From Pampus argenteus (taxonomy: Eukaryota > Chordata > Actinopteri > Scombriformes > Stromateidae), in contig CM072876.1 of assembly GCA_036937835.1 (NCBI GenBank), positions 6,443,001 to 6,507,000 of the forward strand: a stretch of 64,000 nucleotides of DNA, in the 5' to 3' direction. Shown here one piece after another: positions 1 through 12,090 of the stretch. The notes below the pieces were generated by a model. That model saw only the letters and a program-made list of their open reading frames with translations, searched no databases and had not been told where the DNA came from. Numbering within the stretch: the stretch's first letter is position 1; the number at the start of each line of letters is the position of its first letter. A program made the translations under genes and the position numbers.

Positions 1-3000
1 AGGGAAGAGTATGTCCTCAGTAAGGTCCCACAGACACAGCTGGGTATCCTGGCCCACTGAGCCAAATCGGTAGGTCACACTAACAGGCCTGCTGTCTGTA
101 GAGTTTCTCTTAGAAAGCCTTGAGTGAGCGCTGTTAGCTCTGTCTCTGCCCGCACCAAAGTGAATCTGCTCATGGAACTCCTCATCACTACCACTAAACT
201 CAGCGGGGGGGTCACCGTCTTCCACACTGGTGGTGCAGTGGTCAAATGCCACCACGCTCACCCATGACTTGTGACCGTGTCCCCGTGCGATCACTCTGCA
301 GTCGGAAAACGACCACACTGTCACCAGGTCGTCCTCTCCTCCTGCCACGATATAGCGTCCGTCTGGGCTCCAACACACGCACAGTAAGCCACCAAAGTAG
401 CTCTTCATTGTTCCATGGAGCTCTGCAGCATCAAAGCCAAACACCCGCAGGAAGCCGTCCTGGCTTGCACAAGCCAGAAATTTGCCGTCCGGGGAGAAGG
501 CAAACTCGTTGAGCGCCCCTTCACCCACTGTCCACCGCAGTAAAGGGTTGCGGGCTGACTTGCTCTTGCAGGTATGCACAGCATAGTTTTCACCCTGCTT
601 AAGGAGCTGGTAGTGAGGTGCCGTGGTGCCACAGGTGTTTTCCACGTTGTACAAATACATGCTGCCACTGGAGTGAGCCACCAAAAACAGGCTCTCCGAA
701 CCAGGAACCCATCGCACACATGTCACTCGTGACTTGTCTATTAGTCTCTGAGGGTAGACGGGAAGAAACAGAGAGAAAAGAGAAGTTGTCTTCAGTACAT
801 TTTAGTTTTAGTACAATTTAACAATAAATCAGACACTGACGAAAAAACCCCACCTCTTCATTGAAGAGCTTGCTGGTTTCCTTCTTTATTGGATCTATGA
901 GCTGCACCTGGCCCGCAGAGAAGCCCACCAGCAAGGAGACGCTCTCTGCTGTAGCCGTGATGGGGTTGAAGTCATGACATGTAGGCTGCGTTCCTTTATA
1001 TATCCTCTTGTCTATGGGCTTACTAAGGTCAGCAGCCTAAAATCATAAGAAATACACACAGATGAATAAAATGCAGTAAAAGATTGCAGCCCCAATTATT
1101 TCCCTCCACAAGGCCTCTGAACACTGCAAGCCAACAACCCCTAAAACTGGAATGTGTTTCTTCAGTGTTTGTTGAATCAGCACAACTGTTGTTAATTTTA
1201 GCCAATAATAATGAATTGTCAGTACTTTTAAATCACACCCACAAATCACTTCTGCTAACCAAAGAGGAAAAACTGACACGGGAATCCATTTATCTTTGAG
1301 TCGAAGTAAAGAAAATCAGGCCTTGCAAACACCGGACAAGGAGAATCTTATCCAGGACCAGGACCAGGAATACCAGAAATGGTGACAAAGAATTTTTTTA
1401 GTCTACAGAAAAAAACACTAATCCAAAATCTCTCAATGCTTGTTAGGAGTAAATGTATCAAAAACACAAATGGCTGCTATCCAGTGTCACTGATGCATGA
1501 CAATAATTCATTCTGACACATGGGAAATCATTATCCACAAAGAGGCAAAGAAGCCCAGCACTGCCGGATTAAGGTTGGTTAACTGTAAACTTTAAGTCTT
1601 CCAACAGGTGGTCATGGGCACATTAGTTCATTTAAACCAACCCAGCACAACACTGATGTTTATACAACATTAAAATGTGACGTGTTAAATCCATCAGAAG
1701 TGTATTTTCCATTACCATGTGACACAAGTTTGTAAATTGTAATGGAATGAGTCTAATCAGATCCCAAACCTCCTCAGCACTGAAAAGTATGACAAATGTA
1801 CAATATTAGATAGACCTATAGTCTAAAATCCAAATGAATATATAGACAAGAAAAACAAAGCTACTAACTAGGCAGGAACACATCTGGTATTAGACCAGTG
1901 CTTATTTGTAGTTTTATTATTCTTAATCTCTTGTGGTCTATTTGGGTTCATCAAAGGCAGAGAGAAAGTCTATTGAAAGCAACTATAGAGCTGTCAGGGA
2001 GCCTTTTAATGAAATTAAGATCTCTGGTAGACTTTGTCATTTTCAAGTACCACAATGTTGCCAAGATTGTCCTATTGGCTACTAAAATATTTTACAGAAA
2101 GATCAGTCCATACCAGAGCCACAAGTAAGAGACAGCAGTCTAAATGATGAGTATAAACAACCCAAGACCTGTTTGGTCTGGATCAGGTCTGGTTAGAGAC
2201 GGGTGACATATTTCCTGCCAAGCTCGATGAAAATCCACACAAAAGTAATTACTTCAAAACACCAGCCGGGCTACTGGCTGTATATATGGCAGTTATATTT
2301 TGAAGGTCAACTCAGGAGGGGAACTCCAATGTAAGAAATATAGAGCCAATTAAAATATATCTATAAAGAGACGGGCATACTCTTCCTCTTATATGTTAAT
2401 TATGCAGTGTTCCCCTCAGCTATTGAGATTAGTAGACAGGCATGAGCCACCGTATTGAGACCAACCTGTACTCTAATCACCATGAGCAATCAAGCAGCAT
2501 GACTTCTGCTTTAATGCTGTTCTTACTTTCATCTAACAGATAACAGTCACTGGTTTCTGATCCGCCCTCCTCATCTGCCATGCTACCGGAGCTGTAATGA
2601 AGCCTTAGATGTCAGTGAGCATTTTTTTTTTTTACTCACAATTTGACTTCAAGTCTAATTCAAGATGTGGACATTTTTCCTCACACGCTTTGTCAGCTGA
2701 CCACTGTGAAATTATAGAAGGGAGGAGAGGTAAAAGAGGATGCAGTCACAGTGAACTAGCTCGATCGGGGGCTGCAGGCAACAGGCAACTTATTACAATT
2801 TGGGTAAATCTCCAACATATTACCAAGATAAACAAGACCTTTCTTTCTTTCTTTTTTAAATATATTATGGTATAGAAGTAGCATAGTTTATTTTATTTAT
2901 TACCTGCATTAAAACAATATTGGACCAACATCATCATCTCTTCTATAAGTTTACATCAGATAATACTGACTGATATACTTGTGCATATTTAAAAAAATAA

Positions 3001-4113
3001 ATGAAATCAATTGCTCTGTTTATAATGTCTCTGGCTGGTTTGAATCTGTGTCTACATAAACAGAGGCTGCCACTTCCTCTTATGATTGCTACTATTCTGT
3101 GAGACTGTGAACGACCACTAAAGTACACTTGAGAAATAACAACCAAACAATCTAGTTATGCGTCATTGTTAGAGACTGCATATTTCGTATCTGCCTCAGG
3201 AACAACCACAACATCAGCATGATCACCACTGCCAGTCACCATCCCTGCAATGACATCATCATCATCATCATCACCATCACCATCACCACCACCACCACAG
3301 TGAGCAGCTAAACAGTGCGATCACATTACATCACATCCAAACCCCTCTGACAGTGGAGTTCACACATCATTACATCACTAAACACTCCTCATTTTAAGTC
3401 TCACTACGTGGACATTATATTCATTATAAACACATAAAGACATTGCCGGTGAGTGTTGCTGACAACTTTTCACTCGTATCTTTACACGGCAAAGAAGATA
3501 AACAAACACATCACGAGACATGACAAGACATTTCCTGTGTTGTGCAGTTAATTGGAAAAAAAACTTATGACACTGATTGATAACTCAAGCAAACTGAGAC
3601 ACTAGCGGACTTTTAAGTGGACACTTTCATCTCTCACAGGGGCAAAAAACAACCCAAAACAAACAACTGTGGGGATGTTAGCTGAGAATGCTAATTAGCT
3701 CCTAACTTAGCTCGGTCTGCTACATGGCCTTGTCTCTGACAGTCTGCGCACTTCCAATGACAGACGCCAGGAGAGTTGACAGCCGGGGTGCAACACGTTT
3801 GAAGATGCCCAATACAAGCTCAGTGACAGTGCAGGCTTCGCGGCTGCAGCCTGTATTTGTTTACCTTTCTCACGCCTTTGTAGATATAAAAGTAGAGCTC
3901 CCGGCCCACATTGAAGCAGATCCTGTCGCCGTTGCCGGACTGGTCGTTTACATTGACGAAGGAGACCTTGACGGGGTTGGAGCCCTGTGAGTTGAAAGGC
4001 ACCCTGTTCGGGCGGCTGTATTCGGAGTGAGTGAGGAGTTTGTAGACGCCTTCCCGAGTGGTGAATTGAGTTTTAATTTCGTTCATCTCCTTCCCTCCTC
4101 CCTCCGCCGCCAT
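1..4113 (-). CDS. wdr20: WD repeat-containing protein 20, N-terminal part (3 exons; 3' end outside window)
   Basis: Coding exons on the minus strand are 3865..4113 (83 codons), 854..1036 (61 codons) and 1..747 (249 codons, running out of the window). All are phase 0 and bounded by GT-AG. Together they give the first 393 residues of a family usually about 570 long. The start MAAEGGGKEMNEIKTQF and later phrases such as RIYKGTQPTCHDFN, WSPDGRYIVAGGEDD and SVGQDTQLCLWDL match vertebrate WDR20 as I remember it; the last two lie in WD repeats. Known family role: WDR20 forms a beta-propeller that, with WDR48/UAF1, activates the deubiquitinases USP12 and USP46. The start was chosen because it is the family start, in a GCC-rich context just inside exon 1. 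Exon 3 has no internal stop in this frame. The gene is head-to-head with hsp90aa1 copy A. Teleosts can carry two wdr20 ohnologs, and I cannot say which this is. Confidence 0.96.
1037..3864 (-). other. wdr20: wdr20 intron 1
   Basis: The intron lies between coding exons 1 and 2, with donor GTAAAC and acceptor TTTTAG read on the minus strand. It is AT-rich and contains no other exon that I can recognise. It holds one degenerate trinucleotide repeat near its 5' end. Confidence 0.85.
3254..3299. repeat. ATC/ACC trinucleotide microsatellite
   Basis: A run of CAT units grades into CAC units (catcatcat, then caccatcac, then caccaccac) inside wdr20 intron 1. It is an interrupted trinucleotide repeat with no coding role. 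Confidence 0.9.
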
Positions 4114-5760
4114 CTTGGAAATTGGCGTTCATCCTTGTCCGATCCCCGGATGTTACTCACTGCGCATGTGTCGCTCCTCTGTTGAAGTCCAAAAGTCATG
4201 CGTACGTAGGTAGAAATGAAAAGCCATGTGAGACACAACTAGAAAAATAAAGAGTAGACTGGCTTTAAATACGATAAACAGATTAATATTGTATAATAAT
4301 TTTATCTGACTACTTCTACTTACTAAAAAGAGCTGTAATAATAATAAATGATACAATTAATGTCTACTGGAATATTACCAACGCAAGAAATGACCAATAC
4401 AATTAAATAAATATGGTCACTATGAGGTATTTATTGTGTAGAAAATACAAACAAGGCTAGAAGTTTCATATGCCAAACAACAATGATTTTTGCATATGTT
4501 TATTTACTAAAACTATTCTCTTTTTCCCAGAGAAAACACTACAATAATAAACATATTACTCTTTGCATGGGCACAAATACAGAAATACACCAGTCTAGAG
4601 ATGATTAGCTGGTTAATCAATTAGTCAATAGTCAGAATTTTGATATTCAATTAATTGTTCGAGTCATTTTTTTTTAAAGAAAAAAAATGCACAATTTCTC
4701 TGAATCCAGATTCTTATTATGAATATGTTTCTGTTTTCTAAAGTCCTCAATGACAGCAAACTGAATATCTTCTATGCTTCAGCAAATATCATCTTACAGT
4801 GACTGCAATAGTTCTCCATGTTTCTACGGTTACATGGACAGTAGTGTCTGCTCTCAACTGGAAACATAGATTATATAACAGATCAATGGCAAGTGTAATA
4901 CACCGCCATCCTGTGGTCGGTTGGAGGCACTAACATCCACACTAGTCTTCTTACCTTACACATGGTTGTATTTGCAGTAGTTCTCAAAGCTCTCATCAAC
5001 ATCCTATATGTTTTATCCTATAAAGTTGCTAATTATAACAATGTGTAAATATTTGTTCCCTGTGTAAACGCATACATGAGGTTTTTATATTCTACCATAT
5101 AACAGACGTGCACAAGAAGGATTCTGTTTTGACTTTTCACAGTTCAAAACTAGGCATGTTTCCTTCAACTCTTCAAACTGCATTGCATAACACTGAAAGC
5201 TGTTGAATATTCTGGTACATTTTATAATCTATTTTTAAACTTTTTAAATTTCCTACAAGGCACTACATGTCTAAGCTCCAACTTTTATACCCACATTGTC
5301 CCTCACCATGTCTTTTGTCACATACGCTCATCAGGTCTGCTGACTGTGCCACCAAATAAACGTACACATTTTAATAGAGTCCAAGCTTTTGCAATTGTGG
5401 GGCATTAACTCTGGAACATCTTCTGACGGCTGATTCTGTTTTCAAACTATCAGTTGATGAAGGCCACAAGATGTGATTAAAAGCTCTTGAAAAGTGGACT
5501 TAATGCTAAGAATTATTTGTCAACCTCTATAATAACTTGTATTAATGTTAAAAGATAGAAGCAATTCGGTGATTCAATTCAAATGATCGTATCACTTAAA
5601 AGAGCAGCTCCCCTGAGATATTTTGCACATTACTTATACTAGTTTCTCCTTCATATATGTGAAACGTGTAGTTTCACCCCAATCTTGCCATCCAAAAAAA
5701 GACATGGGCCTGCTGTCTATAGGAATCCCTATGGTCTATGTGTGTCCAATGGGGCACTTC
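4114..5760. other. Intergenic spacer between wdr20 and hsp90aa1 copy A
   Basis: This spacer separates divergently transcribed genes. The part next to 4113 is the wdr20 5'UTR and promoter side. The rest is AT-rich sequence in which I see no coding exon, RNA gene or clear repeat. Short open frames here have no recognisable family signature. Confidence 0.6.
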
Positions 5761-5765
5761 GACAG

Positions 5766-5897
5766 CAGCTGATAGCGAAGGCAATGCACAGCTGTGACGC
5801 TTGCAGGGGGGTATGGGGCCTAATAGCCAGACAAGCTATCAGGAAAGCTCTCATCCTGAGTGACAGGCACTCCTTGTGACTCCGCAGCCCTATAAGG
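5766..5897 (+). promoter_or_regulatory. Paired CAGCTG E-boxes and CArG-like box upstream of copy A
   Basis: Two CAGCTG E-boxes, the core preferred by MyoD-type factors, lie at 5766-5771 and 5789-5794. A CCCTATAAGG sequence at 5888-5897 is one base from a CArG box. They sit roughly 170-300 bases upstream of the likely transcription start. Zebrafish hsp90aa1.1 is known to be expressed in muscle, so a myogenic role is a reasonable inference, but such short motifs are common by chance. Confidence 0.3.
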
Positions 5898-5987
5898 GCA
5901 CATAAACTTTAGGGCTCTGGTGTTTCATTTGCCAACCCCCCTTCCTGGGCTTTCTTAACACCCCCCCCACACTGTAGTGAACATATT

Positions 5988-6040
5988 TTCTGGAAGCTTC
6001 TGAATGGGAGCTTCGAGAAACCACCCCTTAAGTATAAAAA
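5988..6040 (+). promoter_or_regulatory. Heat-shock elements and TATA box of hsp90aa1 copy A
   Basis: A three-unit heat-shock element TTCtgGAAgcTTC occupies 5988-6000. A second inverted pair TTCgaGAA lies at 6012-6019. A strong TATA box (TATAAAAA) is at 6033-6040, which places transcription start near 6065. HSF1 binds alternating nGAAn units spaced by five bases, so this layout predicts heat inducibility. Confidence 0.85.
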
Positions 6041-6064
6041 GACACTGGCATGTGGAGGTTGTCT

Positions 6065-6211
6065 GCATATAGCCAAAAGACGCTCACTTGAACACATCAA
6101 GAGAGACCTACTGCCCACAGATTGGGAGCTCTTCAAGAAGAGAAGACAAGCTCAGTGATACATTTGACGACTATCTTCAAGAAGTGAAAGAAGAACGACT
6201 TTATATTCAAG
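6065..6211 (+). other. hsp90aa1: 5' non-coding exon of hsp90aa1 copy A
   Basis: The exon is inferred from the TATA box about 30 bases upstream and a consensus donor (TTCAAG followed by gtaaga) after 6211. The intron runs to an acceptor at 7350-7351, directly before the start codon. The exon contains no ATG, so no upstream ORF competes with the main start. The 5' end is approximate. Confidence 0.7.
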
Positions 6212-7351
6212 GTAAGATTCAGATCAAACGCAGCTCTGTCTCGGCATTGCAATTTAAAAGAAACGATAATTGTTGCAAAATTAAAAATTAACTGTAAATT
6301 GGGTGTTCGAATGGTAGGAACACAGAAAGAGAGGCACAAATACGTTCTACTAGATAGATTACATTAAGAAAAATAATGACATGCCGCTCAAACATAAATT
6401 AATGTACACTCAGATGTTTGATGTCATAAAGTTGCTGATGGCAGACAGAATACTCACAGGGTGACACTATTAATATTCTCTTTGCCATCAGTATTTTTGT
6501 GAGACTAATATGCAAGGAGCACATGGCATGGAGGGTGACCCTGAGTGTGAGAGCAATGGCGGATGAGAAGGGAAACCGGTTGGCACAAAGAGCAGACACA
6601 GGAGATTCACATATTGGCATAGTCAAAGAAAAAAAGAAAAAAAGAAAAAGAAACATTGAGGCAGAGGAAGTGTGTGAATGCATTGGAATAACATGAATCC
6701 CTTTATAGGGCCTATTTGAGTCATGAATGTGTTTCATTGAGGACTAATGTTACTCTAAGACAGACCTGTTTTTTTCCTAAATACCCACATGTTCATGAAA
6801 AGACAGTAGACAGTAGATAATTAATGCACTATAGATAAATAACATTTTTTTTACATCCATCTTTAAATGCGTTCCACTATTCCTTGCTTTAACATAAAGG
6901 TGTTAAATGACACATGTTGGAGCCATTGGGGGTTGGGAAATGAATCAGAACTCCACCCATTTCCCAACTGGCAAGTCTTTGATTGACGGAAGGAACATGT
7001 GTTGGTCTACCATCTGCAACTGCATTACCCCCACCCACCCACCCTCCACCCTCCACCCCCACCAACCCATATGCCGGTCTTTATCAAAGCACAGAAAGAG
7101 CCTTCAAATATAACAGGAAAGCAGGAAATCAATTCCAAAAAGCCTGTTGCATATTATTAATATTAATTCAGATTCATATTAATAATCATCTCCCAACATT
7201 TCTTATTCACTTTAGCTTCATCGGGTAAATAAGCCTGCATATACAACCAACCAGTTCATGTCATTGCTTCATCTCTGACTCACCAGTTCGTATACAGGTG
7301 TGCAAAGACCACTTTTTCAAAACATAAAAAATAACATGTGCTTCCTTTTAG

Positions 7352-10300
7352 ATGCCTGAGAGCACTGGACACACCATGGAGGAGGACATGGAGACCTTTG
7401 CCTTCCAGGCTGAGATCGCTCAGCTGATGTCCCTTATTATCAACACCTTCTACTCAAACAAAGAGATCTTCCTTAGAGAGCTCATCTCCAACTCCTCAGA
7501 TGTAAGTAAACTAAGCACTTGTTCCCTTGTAATGTAAACAGACAAATAGCACTGTTTAACACCCGTATCCATTTCTGACAGGCCTTGGACAAAATCAGAT
7601 ATGAGAGTTTGACAGACCCCAGCAGACTTGAGTCCTGCAAGGACCTGAAGATTGAAATCACGCCTGACCTGCACGCTCGCACCCTGACCCTGGTTGACAC
7701 AGGTATCGGCATGACCAAGGCTGACCTGATCAACAACCTGGGAACTATTGCTAAATCTGGCACCAAGGCGTTCATGGAGGCTCTGCAGGCTGGAGCCGAC
7801 ATCTCTATGATCGGGCAGTTTGGTGTTGGTTTCTACTCTGCCTACCTGGTGGCTGAGAAGGTGACAGTCATCACCAAGCACAATGATGACGAGCAGTACA
7901 TATGGGAGTCTGCAGCTGGAGGCTCATTCACAGTCAAACCAGACTCTGGTAAGTGTTATTCTTCTCACTAGTATACCATTCAAATCAATAATTGACATAA
8001 TTAATACAGTTTGATTAATTATCTGGCACCACTCTCATGATTGATTTTATTGCTACTTTTAGGAGAGTCTATTGGCAGAGGCACAAAAGTGATTCTACAT
8101 CTGAAAGACGATCAGACCGAATACTGCGAGGAGAAGCGCATCAAGGAAGTTGTGAAGAAGCACTCACAGTTCATCGGCTACCCTATTACGCTTTATGTAT
8201 GTTTTTATAAAGGCACATTAGCAATAAGAATTTCCCAACTTAAAACTTAATAATAATCAATCAAATATTTTTTGAAATTTCAAATTTAAGGTGGAGAAGA
8301 CGAGAGAGAAAGAAGTGGACTATGATGACGAAGGAGAGAAGGTGGAGGAAGCTGAAAAAGATACTGCTGAGGACAAGGACAAGCCTAAGATTGAAGACGT
8401 AGGCTCTGACGAGGACGAGGACTCAAAGGATGGCAAGAACAAGAGGAAGAAGAAGGTCAAGGAAAAGTTCATTGATGCTCAGGAGCTGAACAAGACCAAG
8501 CCCATCTGGACCCGTAACCCCGATGACATCACCAACGAGGAGTACGGAGAGTTTTACAAGAGTCTCACCAACGACTGGGAGGACCACTTGGCTGTTAAGG
8601 TAAGCTAAATCTACTGATGACTATGCAACTCTCTTTGCAGAAGATAGATAGATAGATATACTTTATTAATCCCAAAAACTGCGAAATTATTATTTTAAAG
8701 CTAATAAGTTCCTATCTCTTGTCTCTGCAGCATTTCTCAGTAGAGGGTCAGCTGGAGTTTCGTGCTCTGCTCTTTGTACCCAGAAGGGCTGCATTCGACC
8801 TCTTTGAAAACAAGAAAAAGAGAAACAATATCAAGCTGTACGTGCGCAGGGTCTTCATCATGGACAACTGCGAGGAGCTGATTCCAGAGTACCTCAGTGA
8901 GTATCCCACTGCATATATAATAGGAATTTTAAGATAATTAATGACCTTGAAACTATAAATGATGATTTTGAAATTTTAACACCTCTTCTTATTAGTAAGA
9001 TTGTTGGGTTTTTACTTCTTTGTCTCTTCTCAGACTTCATCAAGGGTGTGGTGGACTCTGAGGATCTGCCCCTCAACATCTCCAGAGAGATGCTGCAGCA
9101 GAGCAAAATCCTGAAGGTCATCCGCAAGAACCTGGTCAAGAAGTGCATGGAGCTTTTCACCGAGCTGTCTGAGGACAAGGACAACTACAAGAAGTACTAC
9201 GAGCAGTTCTCAAAGAACATCAAGGTAGGTTCATGCACCTGAGTTCCCTCTATTTACCCCTTCAGATTGTAAATTTGAATTTCAGTATTCGTAACATGTC
9301 ATTTTATGTTTCAGCTTGGCATCCACGAGGATTCCCAGAACAGGAAGAAGCTGTCTGATCTGCTGCGATACTACACCTCGGCGTCTGGAGACGAGTTGGT
9401 CTCCCTGAAAGACTATGTTTCACGCATGAAGGACAACCAGAAACACATCTACTACATCACCGGTTAGTTATTATTAGTTGTTAGTTTTTTTTTGCTCCTC
9501 AGATTTTCACTTAAAGTTTTCTCATAAACGATTTAGTAATAAACATTTTGATTCATTGAACTTTAAATAATTAACAGGTGAAACCAAAGACCAGGTGGCT
9601 AACTCTGCCTTTGTGGAGCGCCTTCGCAAAGCCGGCCTAGAGGTTATTTACATGATCGAGCCCATCGACGAGTACTGCGTCCAGCAGCTGAAGGAGTATG
9701 ATGGCAAGAACCTGGTCTCAGTCACCAAGGAAGGCCTGGAGCTCCCTGAGGATGACGATGAGAAGAAGAAACAGGAAGAGCTCAAAAATAAGTTTGAGAA
9801 CCTTTGCAAGATCATGAAGGACATCCTTGACAAGAAGATTGAAAAGGTAATATTAGTTTTTAATATCATATTATTATTTTATCCAGTATTAATATGCTAA
9901 TAAAGCTGGATTTATTGTGTTTTGAGCATGACAATAACACAAATATTCATTTTTGACAGGTTACTGTCTCCAACCGCCTTGTCTCATCCCCCTGCTGCAT
10001 CGTCACTAGCACTTACGGCTGGACAGCCAACATGGAGAGGATCATGAAGTCTCAGGCCCTGAGAGATAACTCCACCATGGGCTACATGACAGCTAAGAAG
10101 CACCTTGAGATCAATCCTGACCACCCCATCGTAGAGACCCTAAGGCAGAAAGCAGAGGCTGACAAGAACGATAAGGCTGTGAAGGATCTGGTCATCCTCC
10201 TGTTCGAGACTGCCTTGCTGTCTTCAGGATTCACACTGGAGGATCCTCAGACACACGCCAACCGCATCTACCGGATGATCAAGCTGGGTCTCGGTAGGTT

Positions 10301-10516
10301 TTTTTCTATCTGACTGCTGGTATTGCAGACATTATAGGAAGCAGTTTGCTTATTATTTACATTAATAAGAGACTTGATCACTAATGAATGCATTTCTCAT
10401 TCACAGGCATTGATGATGATGACTCTGCAGTTGAAGACATCATTCAGCCGGCTGATGAAGATATGCCAGTTTTGGAAGGCGATGAGGACACATCAAGAAT
10501 GGAGGAAGTTGACTAA
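7352..10516 (+). CDS. hsp90aa1: Heat shock protein HSP 90-alpha, tandem copy A (725 aa, 10 coding exons)
   Basis: Exons: 7352..7501, 7582..7948, 8063..8196, 8291..8599, 8731..8896, 9034..9224, 9315..9462, 9578..9846, 9960..10293, 10407..10516. They sum to 2178 bases (725 aa plus TAA); all junctions are GT-AG and keep frame. The product is the cytosolic ATP-dependent chaperone for kinases, receptors and, in fish muscle, myosin folding. The N-terminal ATPase domain shows catalytic Glu43, Asn47 and Asp89 of the DTGIGM motif. A charged linker follows from about residue 218. The middle domain has catalytic-loop Arg393 in [11 protein letters not shown]. The C-terminus is MEEVD, the docking site for TPR co-chaperones. 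The ATG is the first three bases of exon 2. The linker differs from copy B, and positions such as [12 protein letters not shown] depart from the usual [12 protein letters not shown]. Zebrafish has hsp90aa1.1 and hsp90aa1.2 in tandem; which one this matches is uncertain, although the E-boxes upstream would suit the muscle-type copy. Confidence 0.97.
8643..8693. repeat. GATA microsatellite with a dispersed-repeat tail
   Basis: A short (GATA)n run is followed by a phrase close to ACTTTATTAATCCC and an A-rich stretch, inside intron 5 of copy A. This combination is common in teleost genomes as the end of dispersed retroelement-like copies. Only a fragment is present, and I do not assign a class. 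Confidence 0.55.
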
Positions 10517-10649
10517 AATACTTAGTAGACTCTTTTCTGCTTTCTTAATTTTTATTTTTCTAAGTTATTGCTAGTTCAAACAGACATTTATTTCTAACAC
10601 AACTCAAATTTCTTAAAAGAACAATACTAACTGGTTATTATGATAACAA

Positions 10650-10798
10650 AATAAATGTAGCCCACAGTGTGGTTTTGTCTACATTACATGAGCTGCTTCC
10701 ATAAAACTACTGGAAACCAATACCAAAGTTACTGGAAATTTGACTTATGTGTCTTTTTCTAACATTTTTTTATGAAAAGTATTCAAATTTGTAATAAA
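10650..10798 (+). promoter_or_regulatory. Polyadenylation signals of hsp90aa1 copy A
   Basis: AATAAA hexamers occur at 10650-10655 and 10793-10798, that is 134 and 277 bases after the stop codon. Either or both may end the transcript. Copy B's promoter begins only about 220 bases beyond the second signal. Confidence 0.65.
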
Positions 10799-11022
10799 AT
10801 GTATTTAGAAATAAGACCTACAATCTCTTGAGTCTTTGTAATCCTTGCATACTTCTGATTTTCAACACTTTTTTTACGGTTCCTAGAAGCTAATATTGGT
10901 CGGACGGTTATATTCTATAAGAATTGAGCATGATAAAGTTATATTAACACACGTTTATAAAGTTCAGACCTGATGTTCTGGAATTTTCAGTGAACACCGC
11001 ATGATTCACTTTACACAATTTA

Positions 11023-11175
11023 GCCCCGCCCCCTCTAAACCGAGTGGTCAAGCATTATGATTGACAGTCCACTGAGCCTGTCAGCGGCCACCGCCGAGCT
11101 GTAAGCGAGGAAGCTTCCAGATGGTTCTGGAAGCTCAGGTCGGAATTTCTCGAACAGTCTGAGAGGATACAAAAC
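11023..11175 (+). promoter_or_regulatory. Promoter of hsp90aa1 copy B: GC box and five-unit heat-shock element
   Basis: A GC box (CCCCGCCCCC) lies near 11023-11033. At 11110-11132 five units follow each other at exact five-base spacing: GAA, TTC, GAt, TTC, GAA. Four match perfectly and one at two of three bases. A further TTCtcGAA lies at 11147-11154. No canonical TATA is visible; ATACAAAA near 11167 is the nearest candidate. The dense heat-shock element predicts strong HSF1 control. Confidence 0.75.
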
Positions 11176-11194
11176 TGCTCATCCAAGCTGAATC

Positions 11195-11285
11195 CGGTCT
11201 CCACTGGAAGCGTCACTAGCAGGGTTCCGTACGCGGTGGAAACGACCTCCATACATTTCACACCGGAGTTTTCGATAGGCTCAAG
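11195..11285 (+). other. hsp90aa1: 5' non-coding exon of hsp90aa1 copy B
   Basis: The exon ends in CTCAAG followed by gtaaat, the same donor context as copy A's first exon. Its intron runs 1971 bases to the acceptor at 13255-13256, directly before the ATG. The 5' end is inferred from the position of the heat-shock elements and the weak TATA-like sequence, and is approximate. Confidence 0.6.
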
Positions 11286-11974
11286 GTAAATAATTTGGCA
11301 TAATTTTATACCGTTATCATTATAACGGGGATGTCAGCTGATAAGATATAATACTTTTGACATTAAGCTATGTTGGCTAACGTTAACGCAACTGTTATGA
11401 AGCTCAGTAGCATCAGTTTCCATTGAAATGTATGTCTTATAACAAGATGATAACTACTATTAAATATTCTGACATGTCTAGCTTTAAATGGCGATAATTT
11501 CAATGGAAGTAACAAAACATACAGTGTAACGCTAGTTGCATAGTATTACAGTTATATTTTGACAGTATAACGTTAATAACCGTAGGGCTTAATTAATTTG
11601 CACTGCACTTTTTATTCGTAGTGAGTCTTTGTCTTTTCAGAGTTATTTGTACATTTCAAAACTTTTCCAGGATTATCTGGCCAACTATCCTGTCCGCATT
11701 ATCTTTGTATTACTACCCTAAAGCTGAAAGACAGCAGCCATCCACATGATTAAGTCGCTGTGCACTTGTCAGACAGGATTTATGTTAAAGCTGGAAGCGC
11801 TACTTTATCAACCTTAATCAGATTAAGATTTTTTTTTTCAGAGTTTGTATGCGTGCGATGGCTCTCACAGTAATTCAGTGCAAGATCTGTGAAGTACGGG
11901 TGATCATTCACAAAAAGGATAAGCTTTCGATTTCTATAGAAAGTGCTAGAGAGTTCTGTTCGTCTCCTGGTACC

Positions 11975-12090
11975 TTCTAGAAACTTGCATTTCGCCTGAG
12001 AAACCGGCAGGTGGAGTCATTTATGCTAATGATGCTCATATGTAATTCAAGCCACGTGCTAATCGACCAATAAACAATCATCTATAATAG
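11975..12090 (+). promoter_or_regulatory. Intronic heat-shock element cluster in copy B intron 1
   Basis: TTCtaGAAacTT starts at 11975 (two perfect units plus a partial third). Further along are a CACGTG E-box at 12053-12058, a CCAAT box at 12067-12071 and a TATAATAG sequence near 12083. Human HSP90AB1 is known to use intronic heat-shock elements, so an intronic enhancer is plausible. An alternative promoter is possible but unsupported by any visible first-exon donor. Confidence 0.35.

Noticed and set aside
6088..6291. Upstream ORF in the 5' exon of hsp90aa1 copy A that would run into the main start
   Set aside because: Its first codon is TTG, not ATG. The predicted 5' exon contains no ATG at all.
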